Shown here in pieces: positions 37,412 through 49,831 of a stretch of 64,000 nt of DNA. Under the pieces are notes generated by a model that did no database searches, was not told the origin of the DNA, and saw nothing but the letters and a program-made list of their open reading frames with translations. The stretch's first letter is position 1. Every line of letters begins with the position of its first letter. The DNA is from Valencia hispanica. Taxonomy: Eukaryota > Chordata > Actinopteri > Cyprinodontiformes > Valenciidae. The stretch covers positions 28,262,501 to 28,326,500 of the forward strand of contig OY747705.1 in NCBI GenBank assembly GCA_963556495.2, given 5' to 3'. The translations under genes and the position numbers were made by a program.

Positions 37412-38614
37412 TGCAGCAGCTAAATAAAAGCCAGCACATTTAGATAATGCATTGAGTTGTGTTCTTTCCTTCTTCTATCCTAGGATTGTGTCTGTTAGGT
37501 TTTGTTTTTATTCATGTGGTTCTCACCAGTCTCTTCCTAACGTTTTCAGCTTGTGCCATCTCCTGCATCCTCACCGCACCTGGTTTGCCTTACAAATCAT
37601 CACACCTGAGCCTCGTTCAGTGATGGCCTGTCTCTGTGTGTTGCTGGGCCATCTTCTGGTGTCTGGTGATTCAGAATGAATTTTGCCTAAAATCCAACAA
37701 TCTTTTTACTACCACTAATACTGTGTATGTGTATCAAAACATTTACATCAACGCTTTTTACTAAAGGAGGTTACAACTAAATGTTCAAATGAGATGATGC
37801 ATTAAGTTTATAAATAAAGAGCCTCTCAGAAGCTTTGAATCAAGAAAGCTCAGTTTTGAGGAGGTAAAAAAATAATGTCCTGATGTATATATAGCATACA
37901 ATCAGAGTTACAGTGGAAAAGCATGATAGAACAGACCTTCATTTAAATTAGGAATTTGTTAGAAGACTTGATGTTCACAGACTCTCCGTCCAGTCTGAAT
38001 CAGTCTGAGATATCTTCCTGAAAAGAATGGACACAAATCCTTCACCAGATGTACAAAGCTGGCAGAGTCGTACTTTAAATGTCTTACATCTGAAATTACA
38101 TCAAAAATGGTCCTTCAAAGGAGACCGAATACATTTTGCACATCATACTTTTTGGATTATATATATATATAGGCTAATGTATGATGTGGAAATTTTAAAT
38201 TGTCCTTCTATTTCATAATTAAATACTTTATGTGGGTCTTTCACATGAAATCCCAATAACAAATGTTCAACGATTTAAAACCAAGCAGGATGCAGCATGA
38301 ACAGCCCATCACTCCGGTGTAGAACAACACACTGAAAACTGGGCTCAAGCACTCAACCCCCAAAAATTTGCCATCGACTCTTTAAACAGTCCCTAGCTTT
38401 AAGCGGTCAACAATGTTGAATATATATAACCCTGTACAATACTCATACTTTAAAATATTTTCTTTAAAATGCTGATTTGAGTGTTTTTCTTCAAAACTAC
38501 TATATTCCTTATAGAGCCTTCTAAGTAAAAGAGAACTATGGCTATCTATTATTGTTTCAGACTTCATTCTATATCTTTAGCTTTTCAGATGATTAGACTT
38601 CATGACTCAAGGGG
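37412..38614. other. Intergenic, nothing recognised
   Basis: No coding or repeat signature except a short (TA)n at 38158-38172. Confidence 0.45.
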
Positions 38615-38878
38615 TTTGCTTTGACACACCAGATTCAACAGAAGAAATAAACCCCTCCAAGATTACCGTATAACAGCCATTTAGCAGAAGTCTGTCAATA
38701 ACTTTCATTTAAGTGAGGTGTTCTGAAGTGGGCGGCATCTAACACTTGCTTGCCGTGGGTTCATAGTGAAACGGGGCCTGTGAATGATGACTGAGTGTAA
38801 AAATGTAGAGTTTTTACATTTTAAATGAAAGGGAAAAGTGGCTGTCAGTGGATGGAGCTGCTACTCTGACTCGTTGAC
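38615..38878. repeat. Older dispersed repeat, copy 2 (uninterrupted)
   Basis: Matches the split copy at 5448-5583 plus 7070-7170 over most of its length, with the same order of blocks. It runs through gggttcatagtgaaacgggg without insertion, so it shows the pre-insertion state of the hAT target. Confidence 0.7.
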
Positions 38879-38879
38879 A

Positions 38880-40345
38880 TCCATCCATCCATCCATCTGC
38901 TTATCCGGGGTCGGAGACCCAGACTTCCCTCTCCCCAGCCATTTGTTCCAGCTCCTCGGAAGGAATCCCAAGGCGTTCCCAGGCCAGTCGAGAAACATAG
39001 TCTCTCCAGCGTGTCCTGGGTCTTCCCCTGGGCCTCCTCCCAGTAGGACATGCCCGAAACACCTCACCAGGGAGGTGTCCAGGAGGCATCCTGACCAGAT
39101 GCCCGAGCCACCTCAACTGACTCCTCTCGATGTGGAGGAGAAGCGGCTCTACTCTGAGCCCCTCCTGGATGACTGAGCTTCTTACCCTATCTCTGAGGGA
39201 GAGCCCAGACACTCTGCGGTGGAAACTCATTTCAGCCGCTTGTATTCGAGATCTCGTTCTTTCGGTCACTACCCAGAATTCGTGACCATAAATGAGGGTA
39301 GGAACGTAGACGGACCGATAAATCGAGAGCCTCACCTTTCGGCTCAGCTATTTCTTCACCATGACAGACCAGTACAGCGCCCAGATAACGGCAGACGCCT
39401 TACCAATCCGTCTATCGATCTCCAGCTTCATTTTTCCCTCACTTGTGAACAAGACCCCCAGATACTTAAACTCCTCCACTTGGGGAACGACCTTGTCCCC
39501 AACCCGGAGAAGGCCCTCTACCCTTTTCCGGTTCAAGACTATGGTCACGGATTTGGAGGTGCTGATTCTCATCCCAGCCGCTTCACACTCAGTTCAGTGA
39601 AAGCTGCAAATCAGGTTCTGATGGAGCCAACAGGACCACATCATCAAAAAAAGTAGATACCCGATCCTGAGCCACCTAAGCAGATCCCCTCATCCCCTTG
39701 GCTGCACCTAGAAATCCTGTCCATAGAAGTTGTGAACAGGATCGATGACAAAGAGCAACTTTGGCGGAGTTCAACTCTCACCAGAAACGAGTCCGACTTA
39801 TTGCCGGCAATGCAAACCAAACTCTGACACCGGTTGTACAGAGACCTCACAGCCTGTATCAAGGGCCCCGGTACCCGATACTCCCGGAGTACCCCCCCAG
39901 GACTCCCTGAGGGACACGGTCAAACTAGAAACTGTAGACCGGTTGAGGGAACTCCCACGCACCCTCCAGGACCTTGCTGAGGTTGTAGAGCTTGTCCAGT
40001 GTTGGCAGGCCGGGACGAACCACCACCCCTGCCAATCCAAGGGAACTGCCCCCCATGTCCACACAACATTGCAGAGCTGCCTTAACCAACACAGCCCCAC
40101 AGCATCCAGAGCCTCAAGGAACTCAGGGCGAATCTCATCCACCCCCGGAGCCTTGCCATGGAGGAGCTTTTTAACCACAGAGGTGACTTCGGCACCAAAA
40201 ATTGGAGAGCCCAACCCAAAGTCCCCAGACTCTTCTTCCAGATTGGAAGCTGTGCTGGTAGGATTGAGGATGTCTTCGAAGTATTCCATCCACCGACCCA
40301 AAACTCTTGACCTTTTGACCTTGAAATCATGCAAAAACAACAACA
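38880..40345 (-). mobile_element. Decayed LINE, reverse transcriptase pieces (minus strand)
   Basis: Minus-strand translation gives successive RT blocks: WMEYFEDILNPT and LLHGKAPGVDEIRPEFLEAL (about 40300-40100), AVRSLYNRCQSLVCIAGNKS (about 39850), ISTSKSVTIVLNRKRVEGLL and EEFKYLGVLFTSEGKMKLEI (39572-39400), then RSRIQAAEMSFHRRVSGLSL and RPRGRPRTRWRDYVSRLAWE (39335-38950). The 3' end is (GGAT)n at 38880-38897. Internal deletions and frameshifts remove much of the RT core. It belongs to a common teleost LINE; I am not certain of the clade (Rex1 or RTE type). Confidence 0.8.
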
Positions 40346-40370
40346 ACAAAAACAGGCTTGAATAGCAACC

Positions 40371-40507
40371 AGGTACGTGTTTAATTTTAGAATATTTACC
40401 TAATTGTCCTAATTGTTTTAATCTGTGTGATACTGAGACATAAACAAAGGGAAAAGTACAAAGTATGATTTTCCTTGGTGTAATTATTCTAAAATTAAAC
40501 ATTTACC
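40371..40507. repeat. 137 bp inverted-repeat element
   Basis: The left arm AGGTACGTGTTTAATTTTAG (from 40371) is mirrored by the right arm, reverse complement AGGTAAATGTTTAATTTTAG (ending 40507). About 25 bp per arm with two mismatches encloses about 87 bp. Likely a tiny MITE or foldback element. Confidence 0.6.
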
Positions 40508-40945
40508 TAGTCGTTTGCACCGGCAGTGTTGCTTGAAGAGGACGCCATCTTTCAGTGAGGTAGGCTACAACCCGCCAATGCACGCTACTTTGAGGACATG
40601 GGAAATGTCCACTTCTGACATAGTGGTTGGGAAAAACTACTCATAATTGATCACTCTTACAGCATAATTTGTACACAATGCTGACTGAAACAGCTTTAAT
40701 AACTGAGCTTTAGTGGTTATTATGCATGATGTATTTTCTACCAGTCATGTAATAATACAGTGTGTAGGAGGTGTTTGATAGATTATGTTTATTCCCACAT
40801 TTCCTGAAGGCAACATTTCATTATATTTTGAATCCAACTTTTTTTTTTCAAAGTTCACAATAAAAACTTGACTTTCGTTTTCAGTGTACATATTTTGAAT
40901 TTCAAATATTTCTTTTAAATACACAAACATTATGGTCCTGATCTA
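40508..40945. other. Intergenic, nothing recognised
   Basis: No repeat or coding signature seen. Confidence 0.45.
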
Positions 40946-41155
40946 GCTCCATACACCTGGGGGCAATTTAGAAAGGCCCGTCAACCTTACAGTCGTGTTT
41001 TTGGACTGTGGGAGGAAGCCCCGAAGAGAACCCATGCAAGTGGGGAGAGAACATACAAACTCCATGCAGAAAAACCCCAGGCTAGAATTGAAATCCAGGA
41101 TCTTCTCGCAGCAAGGCAACAGTGCTACTAACTGTTCCACTGAGCAGCCCACAAA
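40946..41155. repeat. Conserved teleost SINE/LINE-tail repeat
   Basis: tttttggactgtgggaggaa, ggggagagaacatacaaact, ccatgcagaaaaaccccagg and ggcaacagtgctactaactg form a pattern widespread in fish genomes. Exact family not assigned. Confidence 0.6.
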
Positions 41156-41219
41156 TAAGTGTGAAACTGAGTTATTTGGACAGCAGAACAGAAGACTTGT
41201 TTGTTGTAAACAAAATACA

Positions 41220-41590
41220 GCATTCTGTCATAAAGCTAGAAGGGTCTTTGTTCTGTGGTTGTTTTGCGGCAGCAGGACCTGGCCACCTCACCATCATAAA
41301 AACCACCATGAAATATACTGTGTATCAGAGGGTACTTGAGGAAATTGTGAGACCATCTTTAAAAAATATCAAGATGAAACTTAATTGGAGCATGGGACAA
41401 GACAAAAACCCACAACACAACCATAAATCTGCCAGAAATTGGCTGAGAATTAAGAAATGGGAAGTCCTATTCAGAATCAAAGCTAGAGCTTGATCTTATT
41501 GAGATGCTGTGGGGTGATTTGTCGGCTGTACATGCAAGAGCCCCTCAAATATCTAACAGCTGAAAGTTAGGAGTGGGGCAAACTTTCCAG
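41220..41590 (+). mobile_element. Tc1-like remnant
   Basis: gcagcaggacctggccacctcaccatcat and later aatcaaagctagagcttgatcttattgaga, reading LDLIEMLWGDLS, match the C-terminal SPDLNPIE block of Tc1 transposases with substitutions. A related relic on the other strand is at 61990-63130. Confidence 0.65.
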
Positions 41591-41599
41591 CTTATGTGC

Positions 41600-44500
41600 C
41601 AGCTGGTAAGGCAAAGCAATTTTATTTGAATAGCACACTCAACAACAAGGTAATTCAATGTGCTTTACATGATTATGAAGTAAAATAAAAATAGCGAGCA
41701 GCAGCATTCTGGTTCAGCTGAATCTGTCTGATTGACTTTTTAGGCAGACCTGTGAGAACGCTGTTGCAGTAATCAATCCGACTAAAGATAAACCCATGGA
41801 TGAGTTTTTCAAGGTCTTATTGCGACATCAGTCCTGTAATCCTAGAAATGTTCTTCAGGTGATGGAACGCTGACCTTGTTATTGCCTTTATGTAACCCTG
41901 GAGGTTCAGGTCTGAGTCCGTTACTACACCTAGATTTCAGGCCTGATCAGTATTTTCTAGCAGTATTACCTGAAGCTGTGTGCTGACTGTTGATCATTCC
42001 TCTTTAGATCCAAAAGTAATTACTTCTGTTTTGTTTCTGTTCACCTTGAGAAAGTTATGGCGCATCCAATAATTGATTTGCTTGATGCATTTACTTAGGG
42101 TTTGGATGGGTTAAAGGTCACCTGGTGACATTGTAATGTAGAGCTGAATATCATCTGCATAATTATGATTGTGAATCTTATTGGTTGTTATAATCTGGGC
42201 TAGTGGGAGCAGGTAGATATTAAATGGGAGGCATCCGAAGATAGAGCCCTGGGGCACCCCACATGTGATTTCTGTTCGTTCTGATGAAAAATTTCCTATT
42301 GAAACAAAGAAGTTCCTGTTCTTAAGGTAAGATTCGAACCAGCCAAGTACTTTACCAGAGAGTCCGACCCAGCTCTCCAATCGTTCCAATATATACGTCA
42401 TGATCAAGGGTCTCAAATGCTACACTGAGGTCCAACAGATCCAGCACTGTGGTTCTACCACAGTCTGTATTTATGCTGATGTCATTGAAAACTTTGACGA
42501 GTCGAGGGCGGTCTCAGTGCTGTGGTGAGCACGGAAAACAGACTGAAAAACATCAAAAAGGTTTGTCATTGTCATGAAGCTATTTAACTTCTGAAACACA
42601 GCTTTTTCAATAATTTTACTGATGAATGGAAGATTAGAAATTGGCCTGTAGTTCTGCATTTTTTAGCACTGGTTTAATAACTTCTGTTTTTAAATCCTGG
42701 GGGAAAAGGCCTGACAGGAGGGATGAGTTAACTATTTTAATCAGATCAGACCCAATGACAGGGAAAACTTTCTTAAGAAAAGCCGTGGGTAGGATATCAA
42801 GACAGCAAGAGGAGGGACCTAATTGATTAGTGATTTCTTCAAGGGGTTTTTGTTTAATTCATGGAATTCTGACATTTTTTCAACATTGGTGTTAATTGGG
42901 TATAACATTGGTTGTCAATCTGTGCTGCGGTACAGACCGACCGTCTAATTGTTAGAATCTTTTCATTGAAAAAGCTGGGAAATTCATTGCAGGCCCTGGT
43001 CAAATTTAGTTCAGGGCTACTTTCACCAGAGGATTAGTTAGTCTTTCCACTGTTGGAAACAGAGCCTGTGCATTATTAATGTTTATTAATGATTTCAGAG
43101 AAGAAAGATTCCCTAGCTTCTTTTAAAGATAACTGATATCTGTTCAGTCTCTCTTTGTAGATCTCATAGTGAACCTGGAGTCGAGTTTTCCGCCATTTTC
43201 TCTCGGCTCGTTGACACTCCCTTTTTTCACTACGTACCAGTGGATCGCTTGTCCACGGAGACTTTTTTCTACCTGAGACTACTTTCACTTTAGTTGGAGC
43301 AATGGAATCAATGATGTCTGAGATTTTTGCGAGGAAATTATCTACCAGCTTATGTACTGAGTTGGAGTTGGGAGATGAGGGGGATGCGGTGGTCATACAT
43401 CATTTTGTTATTTATGTGAAGCCTATCAAATGGCAGGGGTTAATAAATTAATCAAACCAAAGATTATATAGACGATATAGATATAAATAGATAGATCAGT
43501 AGATTGACACCGATAAATTGTAGATGGATAAATTAACCATCTACTGTACATTTCATTTGAATGTTTATTTAGAGTATGAAACGCTGAAATAGACTGCATT
43601 TCTAGATGCTCTAGAAGCAGAAACAGCATGCAACGACTTTGTATAGAATCAGCTGGGTTTTTTTTTGTCATGGTGACGGCAGGGTTGGCTGCTCTCCTCG
43701 TTTTTTTTTCTAAATAAACATTCATATGAAATGTTGATGTTAAGAATGTATTTATGTGAAGCCTACCAAATGGCAAGGGTTAATAAATTCTCAACAACGT
43801 TTAAAGGCTTCAACAGAACTGTCCCCTAGAAAACCCTTTTTTCAGTTATCTCACTGTGGCTAGATATTTTAGCAGAGATGAAACTTTCAAAGAAAACACA
43901 GAAATGGTCAGATAGTGCAATATCAATTACTGAAATGTCAGATATAGTTAAACCTTTGCTGTGAATTAAGTCCAGAGTGTGTCCTCTATTGTGTGTTGGT
44001 TGTTTGACATGCTGGGTCGGACCAAAGTTGTGAAGAGTGTCACTTAATGTTTTAGCTAGTCTATCCTGGGGGTTGTCAGTATAGATGTTGAATTCCCCCA
44101 CAATGATTAATTGGTCATAATGAACACATATTATGGAAAGAAGGTTGCTGAAATCATTAAAGAAGTTGGTTACGTTTTGGGGGTTTATATAAACTTAGAA
44201 ATAGAGCTTTTTTAGGCTCATTTATCTGGGTGGCTAGGTATTCAAAAGAGTCAAATGTGCCCAGGGATACCTTTCTAAAGTTTATTGAGTTATGAAAGAT
44301 TGTGGCTACGCCTCCACCTCGTTTGTGTTTCCTGCACTTGCTTAAAAAATTTTAATTTGGAGGAGTAGATTCTATCAATACAGATGTTTCATTATTTATG
44401 TCTAGCCATGTTTCTGATTTAAAAACGGGTCTGTATATTATGTTCAGTGAGGAATTTATTGATTAGGAATGACTTTCCTGATAAAGACCTGGTATTTAAT

Positions 44501-44760
44501 AAAGCTAATTTAAGTGGTTTGGTAATCGGAAGCGGAACCTTCTGACAGGTGATCAGGTTGAGATTTGTTTTAATATAAGAGCGTTTGGCTTTAGTGTTTT
44601 GTTTTCTCTTGGTTATAATGACTTGATTAAAAAAAAATTCCGGGTGACCAGACAACTTCTGGGAGACTGTGGGAGTAGAATAACTGTCCGGTTCCCTTCT
44701 ATATCAGATCTCTGTTATTACCAGTGGGGACATGGGCGGAATACATCCAGTGTTAGTCAC
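41600..44760 (-). mobile_element. Decayed L2-type LINE, minus strand
   Basis: On the minus strand, in order: SGHPEFFFNQVIITKRKQN and LALLNTRSLSGKSFLINKFL (endonuclease start, about 44655-44420), MGEFNIYTDNPQDRL and THNRGHTLDLIHSKGL then LSDHFCVFF (endonuclease end, 44101-43860), KVKVVSGRKKSPWTSDPLV and AERKWRKTRLQVHYEIYKER (linker, 43396-43080), NYRPISNLPFISKIIEKAVF (42650-42590), and GVPQGSIFGCLPFNIYLLPL with YADDIQLYI (42280-42130). The catalytic YADD is kept, but stops and indels break the frame. The 3' end is near 41600. A 299 bp insertion flanked by 41 bp direct repeats lies at 43409-43789. Confidence 0.85.
43409..43789. repeat. 41 bp direct repeats flanking an insertion in the L2 LINE
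   Basis: Positions 43409-43449 and 43749-43789 share tttatgtgaagcct(a)(t/c)caaa and tggca(g/a)gggttaataaatt, 41 bp with two mismatches, exactly 340 bp apart. The 299 bp between them has no LINE coding; LINE coding resumes on both sides. Confidence 0.75.
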
Positions 44761-45736
44761 AGAGGACTAATGTAGTCCAAGTTTCAGTGTTGGTACACTG
44801 CATCATGGCTGTCAATCTCCAGTACACAATAGTCTGTGTCCCTCAACTTTTAGATTGTCTATGATTCAACACCAACTGAGTCAGATAACTGAGTTATCTA
44901 CTCTGTAGAACTTGACTACATGCTGTAGAGTGACTTTAGTGATTCGATTCAGGTGCACTAGACTGGAAAGTTGTGGGACACCAGCTTTTAAGGGCTGCTT
45001 TAGTTGAGCTTGACTGCCGTATGAATTGTCTCTTATATCCCATATTATCTGCTGCTGTCTGTCTAGTATTTCAGTGGCATAGGAAGATGTGCCTAAGCTA
45101 AACACTTAATCATGTTAAGTTCAATACAGTCATATGGACTGTACGATCTCCAGATGTCAGGCTGGAGCAAATTTTAATATATTTATCTCCATAGAGTCAC
45201 GATATATACTGTACATATCTACCACATAGATGCAAGAGTTACTCAATGTTGCGGCAGTGACTCGTTGGTAAGATTACTTCATCTCAGTGTCTGCACTGAT
45301 GACTACAACCTCACTTCGGCATGCCAAATGGTTAAAGTGGTTCCAAATGATGACAGCCTGACCCGCTTTCTGATTATTTCAGGTGATAATAATATTTAAC
45401 CTCTTGGTGCACTGATAGACTGTGAACCTTCATCCCCAGATGATCAGACAGCAATTAAGTGTGGGAAAAAATGAAATGATGACATTATGAATGCTATAAT
45501 TAATGTAAGACCTTTTTTGGGCCCTTTGTCACACTTCACAAACACTACACAAAATGTGGACACATCATAAGCGAATGTGACAGGAATTGATGTCCACAGA
45601 AGAAACTTCATGTTCATGTTTAGAACCACATAATCAAGTTCTTAGGTACACTAAACATTAATGGCGAGATAAACAGTGTGACAGTAGCTTTGCTATACGT
45701 GTCAGGGTCCATCCACTCAGAACCCTGTCAGTATAG
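44761..45736. other. Possible 5' part of the L2 LINE, otherwise unrecognised
   Basis: A 74-codon minus-strand frame at 44881-45105 lies directly upstream of the LINE endonuclease and may be its 5' region, but no known domain was read. The rest shows nothing. Confidence 0.35.

Positions 45737-45815
<79 letters not shown>
45737..45815. repeat. (TA)n microsatellite
   Basis: About 39 uninterrupted TA units. Confidence 0.98.
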
Positions 45816-45820
<5 letters not shown>

Positions 45821-47903
45821 CAGCTGCTTACAAACAAGGAATCAATGAATTGGGCCCCCCATTATCTTTTTTTTTTTACTTCAACTTGAAACCAGCAACA
45901 CTGAAGTTCTTATATGAAATTGTTTTTTGTAAAGAAAAAAAATTCTTTCTTACTGTATGCAGTGGTCAGTATTGTGCAAAAATATCAAGTCAACCTCAAT
46001 TTTTAAAATACTTAATTTTTTATTCAACTTTTTGCGTTCGACAAACCCTTATTTATTCTCATCTTTCCAAGTAATCTCAGTCATGAAGTCTCCGTGCTTT
46101 CCATGCAAAAGATATTTCAACATTTTCTGGGGACTTTGACTATTTTGGCTGAATGTTTTTTTTTTTTTTTTCACACACTTAACAACAAATTGGAGCCATT
46201 TAGGCATGAACAGATAATGTTTCTTTTTCTCCGGCAAATCAAAATCTCAATGGTGATTTCTATGGAGTGGACCTATTAACTAATAACTACGCATGCAGTA
46301 GATTATAAACTTTTAGGTCTTTGGTAGATGTATTTTTCCTATTTAATAAACACAAATAAGAACTGTTGAACTGTGACAAAATACATGTTTGAGCTGATTA
46401 TTTGTAAGGCCAATAGCTTGGATCAAATGCATGTAGTTTTCAAAGTAACAAACCCAAATGAATGTTTCAGTTCCTCCTTAAACCTGTTTAATTCTGCAAG
46501 ATTGCATGAAGCCACAAAATGCAACAGCAAACTAGAGAATCCTGCAACTCAGAGCATCAAGAGTCACACAGTAAGTCTTTGGTGATGGTTGTGTGAGTGC
46601 CTTTTTTTGTTTAAACATTAATGTAGCAGTTTGAATTGTTGCTGTGCACACAAAATTATTTTACAAGTCACAAAGTCTAAGAGGTCAGAAGAGAGGTTTA
46701 CTATCAACATAAACATCTTCTTTCCTGCATAGTTTTTTCTTCATACCTGCAGAGCTGCATTGTGGGCTGCTAGAGTGTCAGCTGCCATTACTTGTTTCAC
46801 AGCTGCAGTAATGTGCAAAACTGTTCGTCTGAGCTGCGCAGAATGAGGGGGGAAGAGGAAGCAGCTGTTTGTCTTTTTACCATGTCTGAGGACTAGAGGA
46901 GCATTCTCAGTCTCAAACCCAAAGGACTGCAGTCCTGTTTTCTGGAGCTTTGTTACTTTTGAAGGCAAAAGTTGCCGAGAAGTTGAGTTCTGCCTACAGT
47001 TTCATCTAATGTAAGTAGAGAGTGTTTCGATTTAGCAGAAACTTCTATAGTTTCTCAAGTAACATCCTCCGTATTAACAGCTTGCTTTTTGTGCTGATGC
47101 TCAATATGCAGCAACATGTTGTTTGAATTAATTTCCAAAGAAGGTAGAAATGACCATGTCTTTCTTCTTTTCTGCCCGTGTTCTGCTTTCACAAATGTAA
47201 AACACCCGGGGAAGTTGTAAACTATATGCACTGTGGTCTACTTCACAGTCGCTGCAGCTGTCAAAAGGTTAAAGCAAAATTGTAGCTAAAATAGTCGACC
47301 TGTGTCCCTTTTTGTTCACACTTTTAGTCTCTAAAAACGTTTTTAATTGTTTCAGACCAGACATGTTTGTGTGAGCTTCTGTGAGTCAACAATAAACTGT
47401 ATCATTGCTCTGTACTTTCATTGCATCCACTTCCTTCTCTTTTTTTGTATCTGCTCTATTTCCCAAAACCAGTAACACATATATATGCGGGAGTAAGAAG
47501 CACCATTTAAGCGGTTTAACTTACTCATATGGTTAATGTTGGTTAACTTTTACACCTTTTTCTCTTTTTATTACTCTCTCTGCTGTTGGCTGTAAGATGT
47601 TTTTATAATCAGCATTTATTCGGTACAAAATGTTCCAAATAAACACCCGCTCATTAAAAAAAATAAAAGCAGAAATACCTATATAGGAGCAGCAGAGGCA
47701 GTTTTGAAAAATATTCACTTGATCTTTTCTACTCTGGTTTTTCTACTATTATGCTGTACTATTTTTCTTTTTTGCTGCTGGAGGTAATCCCCAGCCTTCT
47801 GACTCCCCTCCCTTCGCTCATCTTCCCTCCCTCCTCCTCTTACTGGGTGACAGAGCACCAGTGCGATCCAGCTCCAGTTCAAGCTGGCCTCTGCTCTGCT
47901 CAC
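45816..47903. other. Intergenic, nothing recognised
   Basis: Short frames only. A pyrimidine-rich and somewhat GC-richer patch at 47780-47900 precedes the candidate exon. Confidence 0.45.
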
Positions 47904-47979
47904 ATGGCTGACTCTCCTCTTAACCACTCCTGGCCTTCTTTCTCCAAGCTCTGGATGAAGAGATGGTCCTTCAAGAGAG
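47904..47979 (+). CDS. Speculative first coding exon of an unknown gene
   Basis: ATG GCT GAC opens MADSPLNHSWPSFSKLWMKR, then WSFKR, followed by a good donor AGAG|gtaaat. The short peptide is rich in Trp, Ser, Lys and Arg, and the start context CACATGG is acceptable. No second exon was identified, I do not recognise the protein, and a frame of this size can arise by chance. Read without splicing, the frame stops about 33 codons later. Confidence 0.2.
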
Positions 47980-48080
47980 GTAAATCTGCTTCCAGGTTCA
48001 CTGTCAAGCTTTGTGTGACCCACCTGAGGTCGTGCAAACAGTCTCTTTCTCCTCAAAACTCCATTCAGTTCTTTTCATGA

Positions 48081-49829
48081 TTGCTGTTTGCCATTGTGTC
48101 CTGATTGTGGTTTGAGGTGAGTGACAGTTGCAGTCTTTCAGATCAAAGTTTGTGAAAATGTAAAGTGTGCTTTGTGTAAAACAGTGAGACTGCAGAAATG
48201 TATTGTTTAATTTGAACAGAAACCTGTGATTATTTGTGAAGTGCCTCTTTCTGTATGAAGGGCTGTGTTTGACCTTTTGTGGTCAATGTTCAAGGTGCTC
48301 CACAACTAATGCAACAGCTCCTGTTCTTTTCTAAACTCTATGAGTGCTCCTGTTTGTGCTTCCATCTTGCTTCTGCGCAGCTTGGCACTTTGAAACGACA
48401 GAATTTTCTGATCAAAAAGATGAAGCCGGTTGTTTTTGATGTGCGCTTCAAGCTCTGATCTGACAGTTCTGTTTTTATCTGCGAGCAGCATCCGTCAAGC
48501 ACCATGAGAAACGAGCAGCACTTGACTATGCAGGCACATAAATTGGTCACCACAACCTTAAACTCGCTCATGCTGTCCCAGAAAAAGAGCAGTCTAAAAC
48601 CATATTTGTTGTGAATGCTATCTTGAAATCTGTGGGTTCGTTTTTTTGTCTCGTCAGAATGACCTAAACTGAAAGGTGTTGCCATTTGTGAACCAGATAT
48701 CTGTGGGAAACGACTCCATACGAGCAGTCTGACTAAATTAAATCACCTGATCATGGCTTGAGTTCCTCTTGTGATTATCATGTAGCGTTTAAACACACCG
48801 AGCTTTGTGGGTTGACATGTGCTTTTATTTCCTTCCACATCTTTTGACATTCCCTTTGAAAATAAAAAGATCGAAATATAGGTGGTTTTCCAATAGTGTG
48901 AGTAAAAATGTTAGTTCACATTAAATTGTATAGCACTTTTTGAAATGCATCACAGACAAAGATAGATTTCAAGCAATTTCTGTACATTTTGATGATTATG
49001 GCTTACAGATAATGAAAGCGCAAAACTCAGTTTTTCCAAAAAGATTTGTTACATAAGACTAATAAAAATACGATATTTAATCCAGAAATGTTCTGTTACA
49101 GCCATGCTGTGGCCCTCAGTATCATGGGGAAGACTTCTGACTTTACAGTAAGCTTGGTTAGCCACACGATGTTCTTGCAAAAAAAAAGCATGCTGTTCAG
49201 AGTGCTGTTTCCATGTACTTTGTTGGGAGGTTGAGTGGAAGAAAAAAGTGTGGTACAAAATGGTGCAGACGTAATAGATTAAAGAGGATTGCAAAGCAAC
49301 ATCACTTCAAGAGTTAGTGGGAGATTCACAAGGCATGGACTGCGGCTGCAGTCGGTGCTTCAAGAGTCATGACACAAAGACCTATTTAGGACATGGGCTA
49401 CAACTGTTGTAGAGCTTGTTTTAAGCCACTTCTGAATCAGAGAGAACATCAAAAGTTAAAGAACAAAAGGCCTGAACTATTGTTCATTGCTCTAAACTCT
49501 TCTTTTAAGATGAAAGTCAGTTTTACCTTCCAGTTGGAGACCAAGGTCTCCGAGTCTTGAGGAAGAGTGAATTGGCACAGAGTCCAGTGTTATTTGAGTT
49601 CCAGTGTTAGGTATCTTCAATCAGTGCTGACTGGCTATAAAAATAAAATGAATTGAATTTAAACTTTGTTAGCAATGTCATCTGCTGGTGTTGACCCCCT
49701 GGGTTTTAAAAAGCTACCTACCAGGAAATTTTAGGGCACTTCAGGCTTCCCTCTGCAGATAAGCTTCATGAAGATACTGAATTCATGGCTCCTGCCCACA
49801 CTGCCAAAGGACCATTACTTGCTTTAATG
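48081..49829. other. Intergenic, nothing recognised
   Basis: No repeat or coding signature seen on either strand. Confidence 0.45.
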
Positions 49830-49831
49830 TA

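Noticed and set aside
38838..40365. + strand frames of 112-206 codons
   Set aside because: Antisense shadows of the minus-strand LINE reverse transcriptase.
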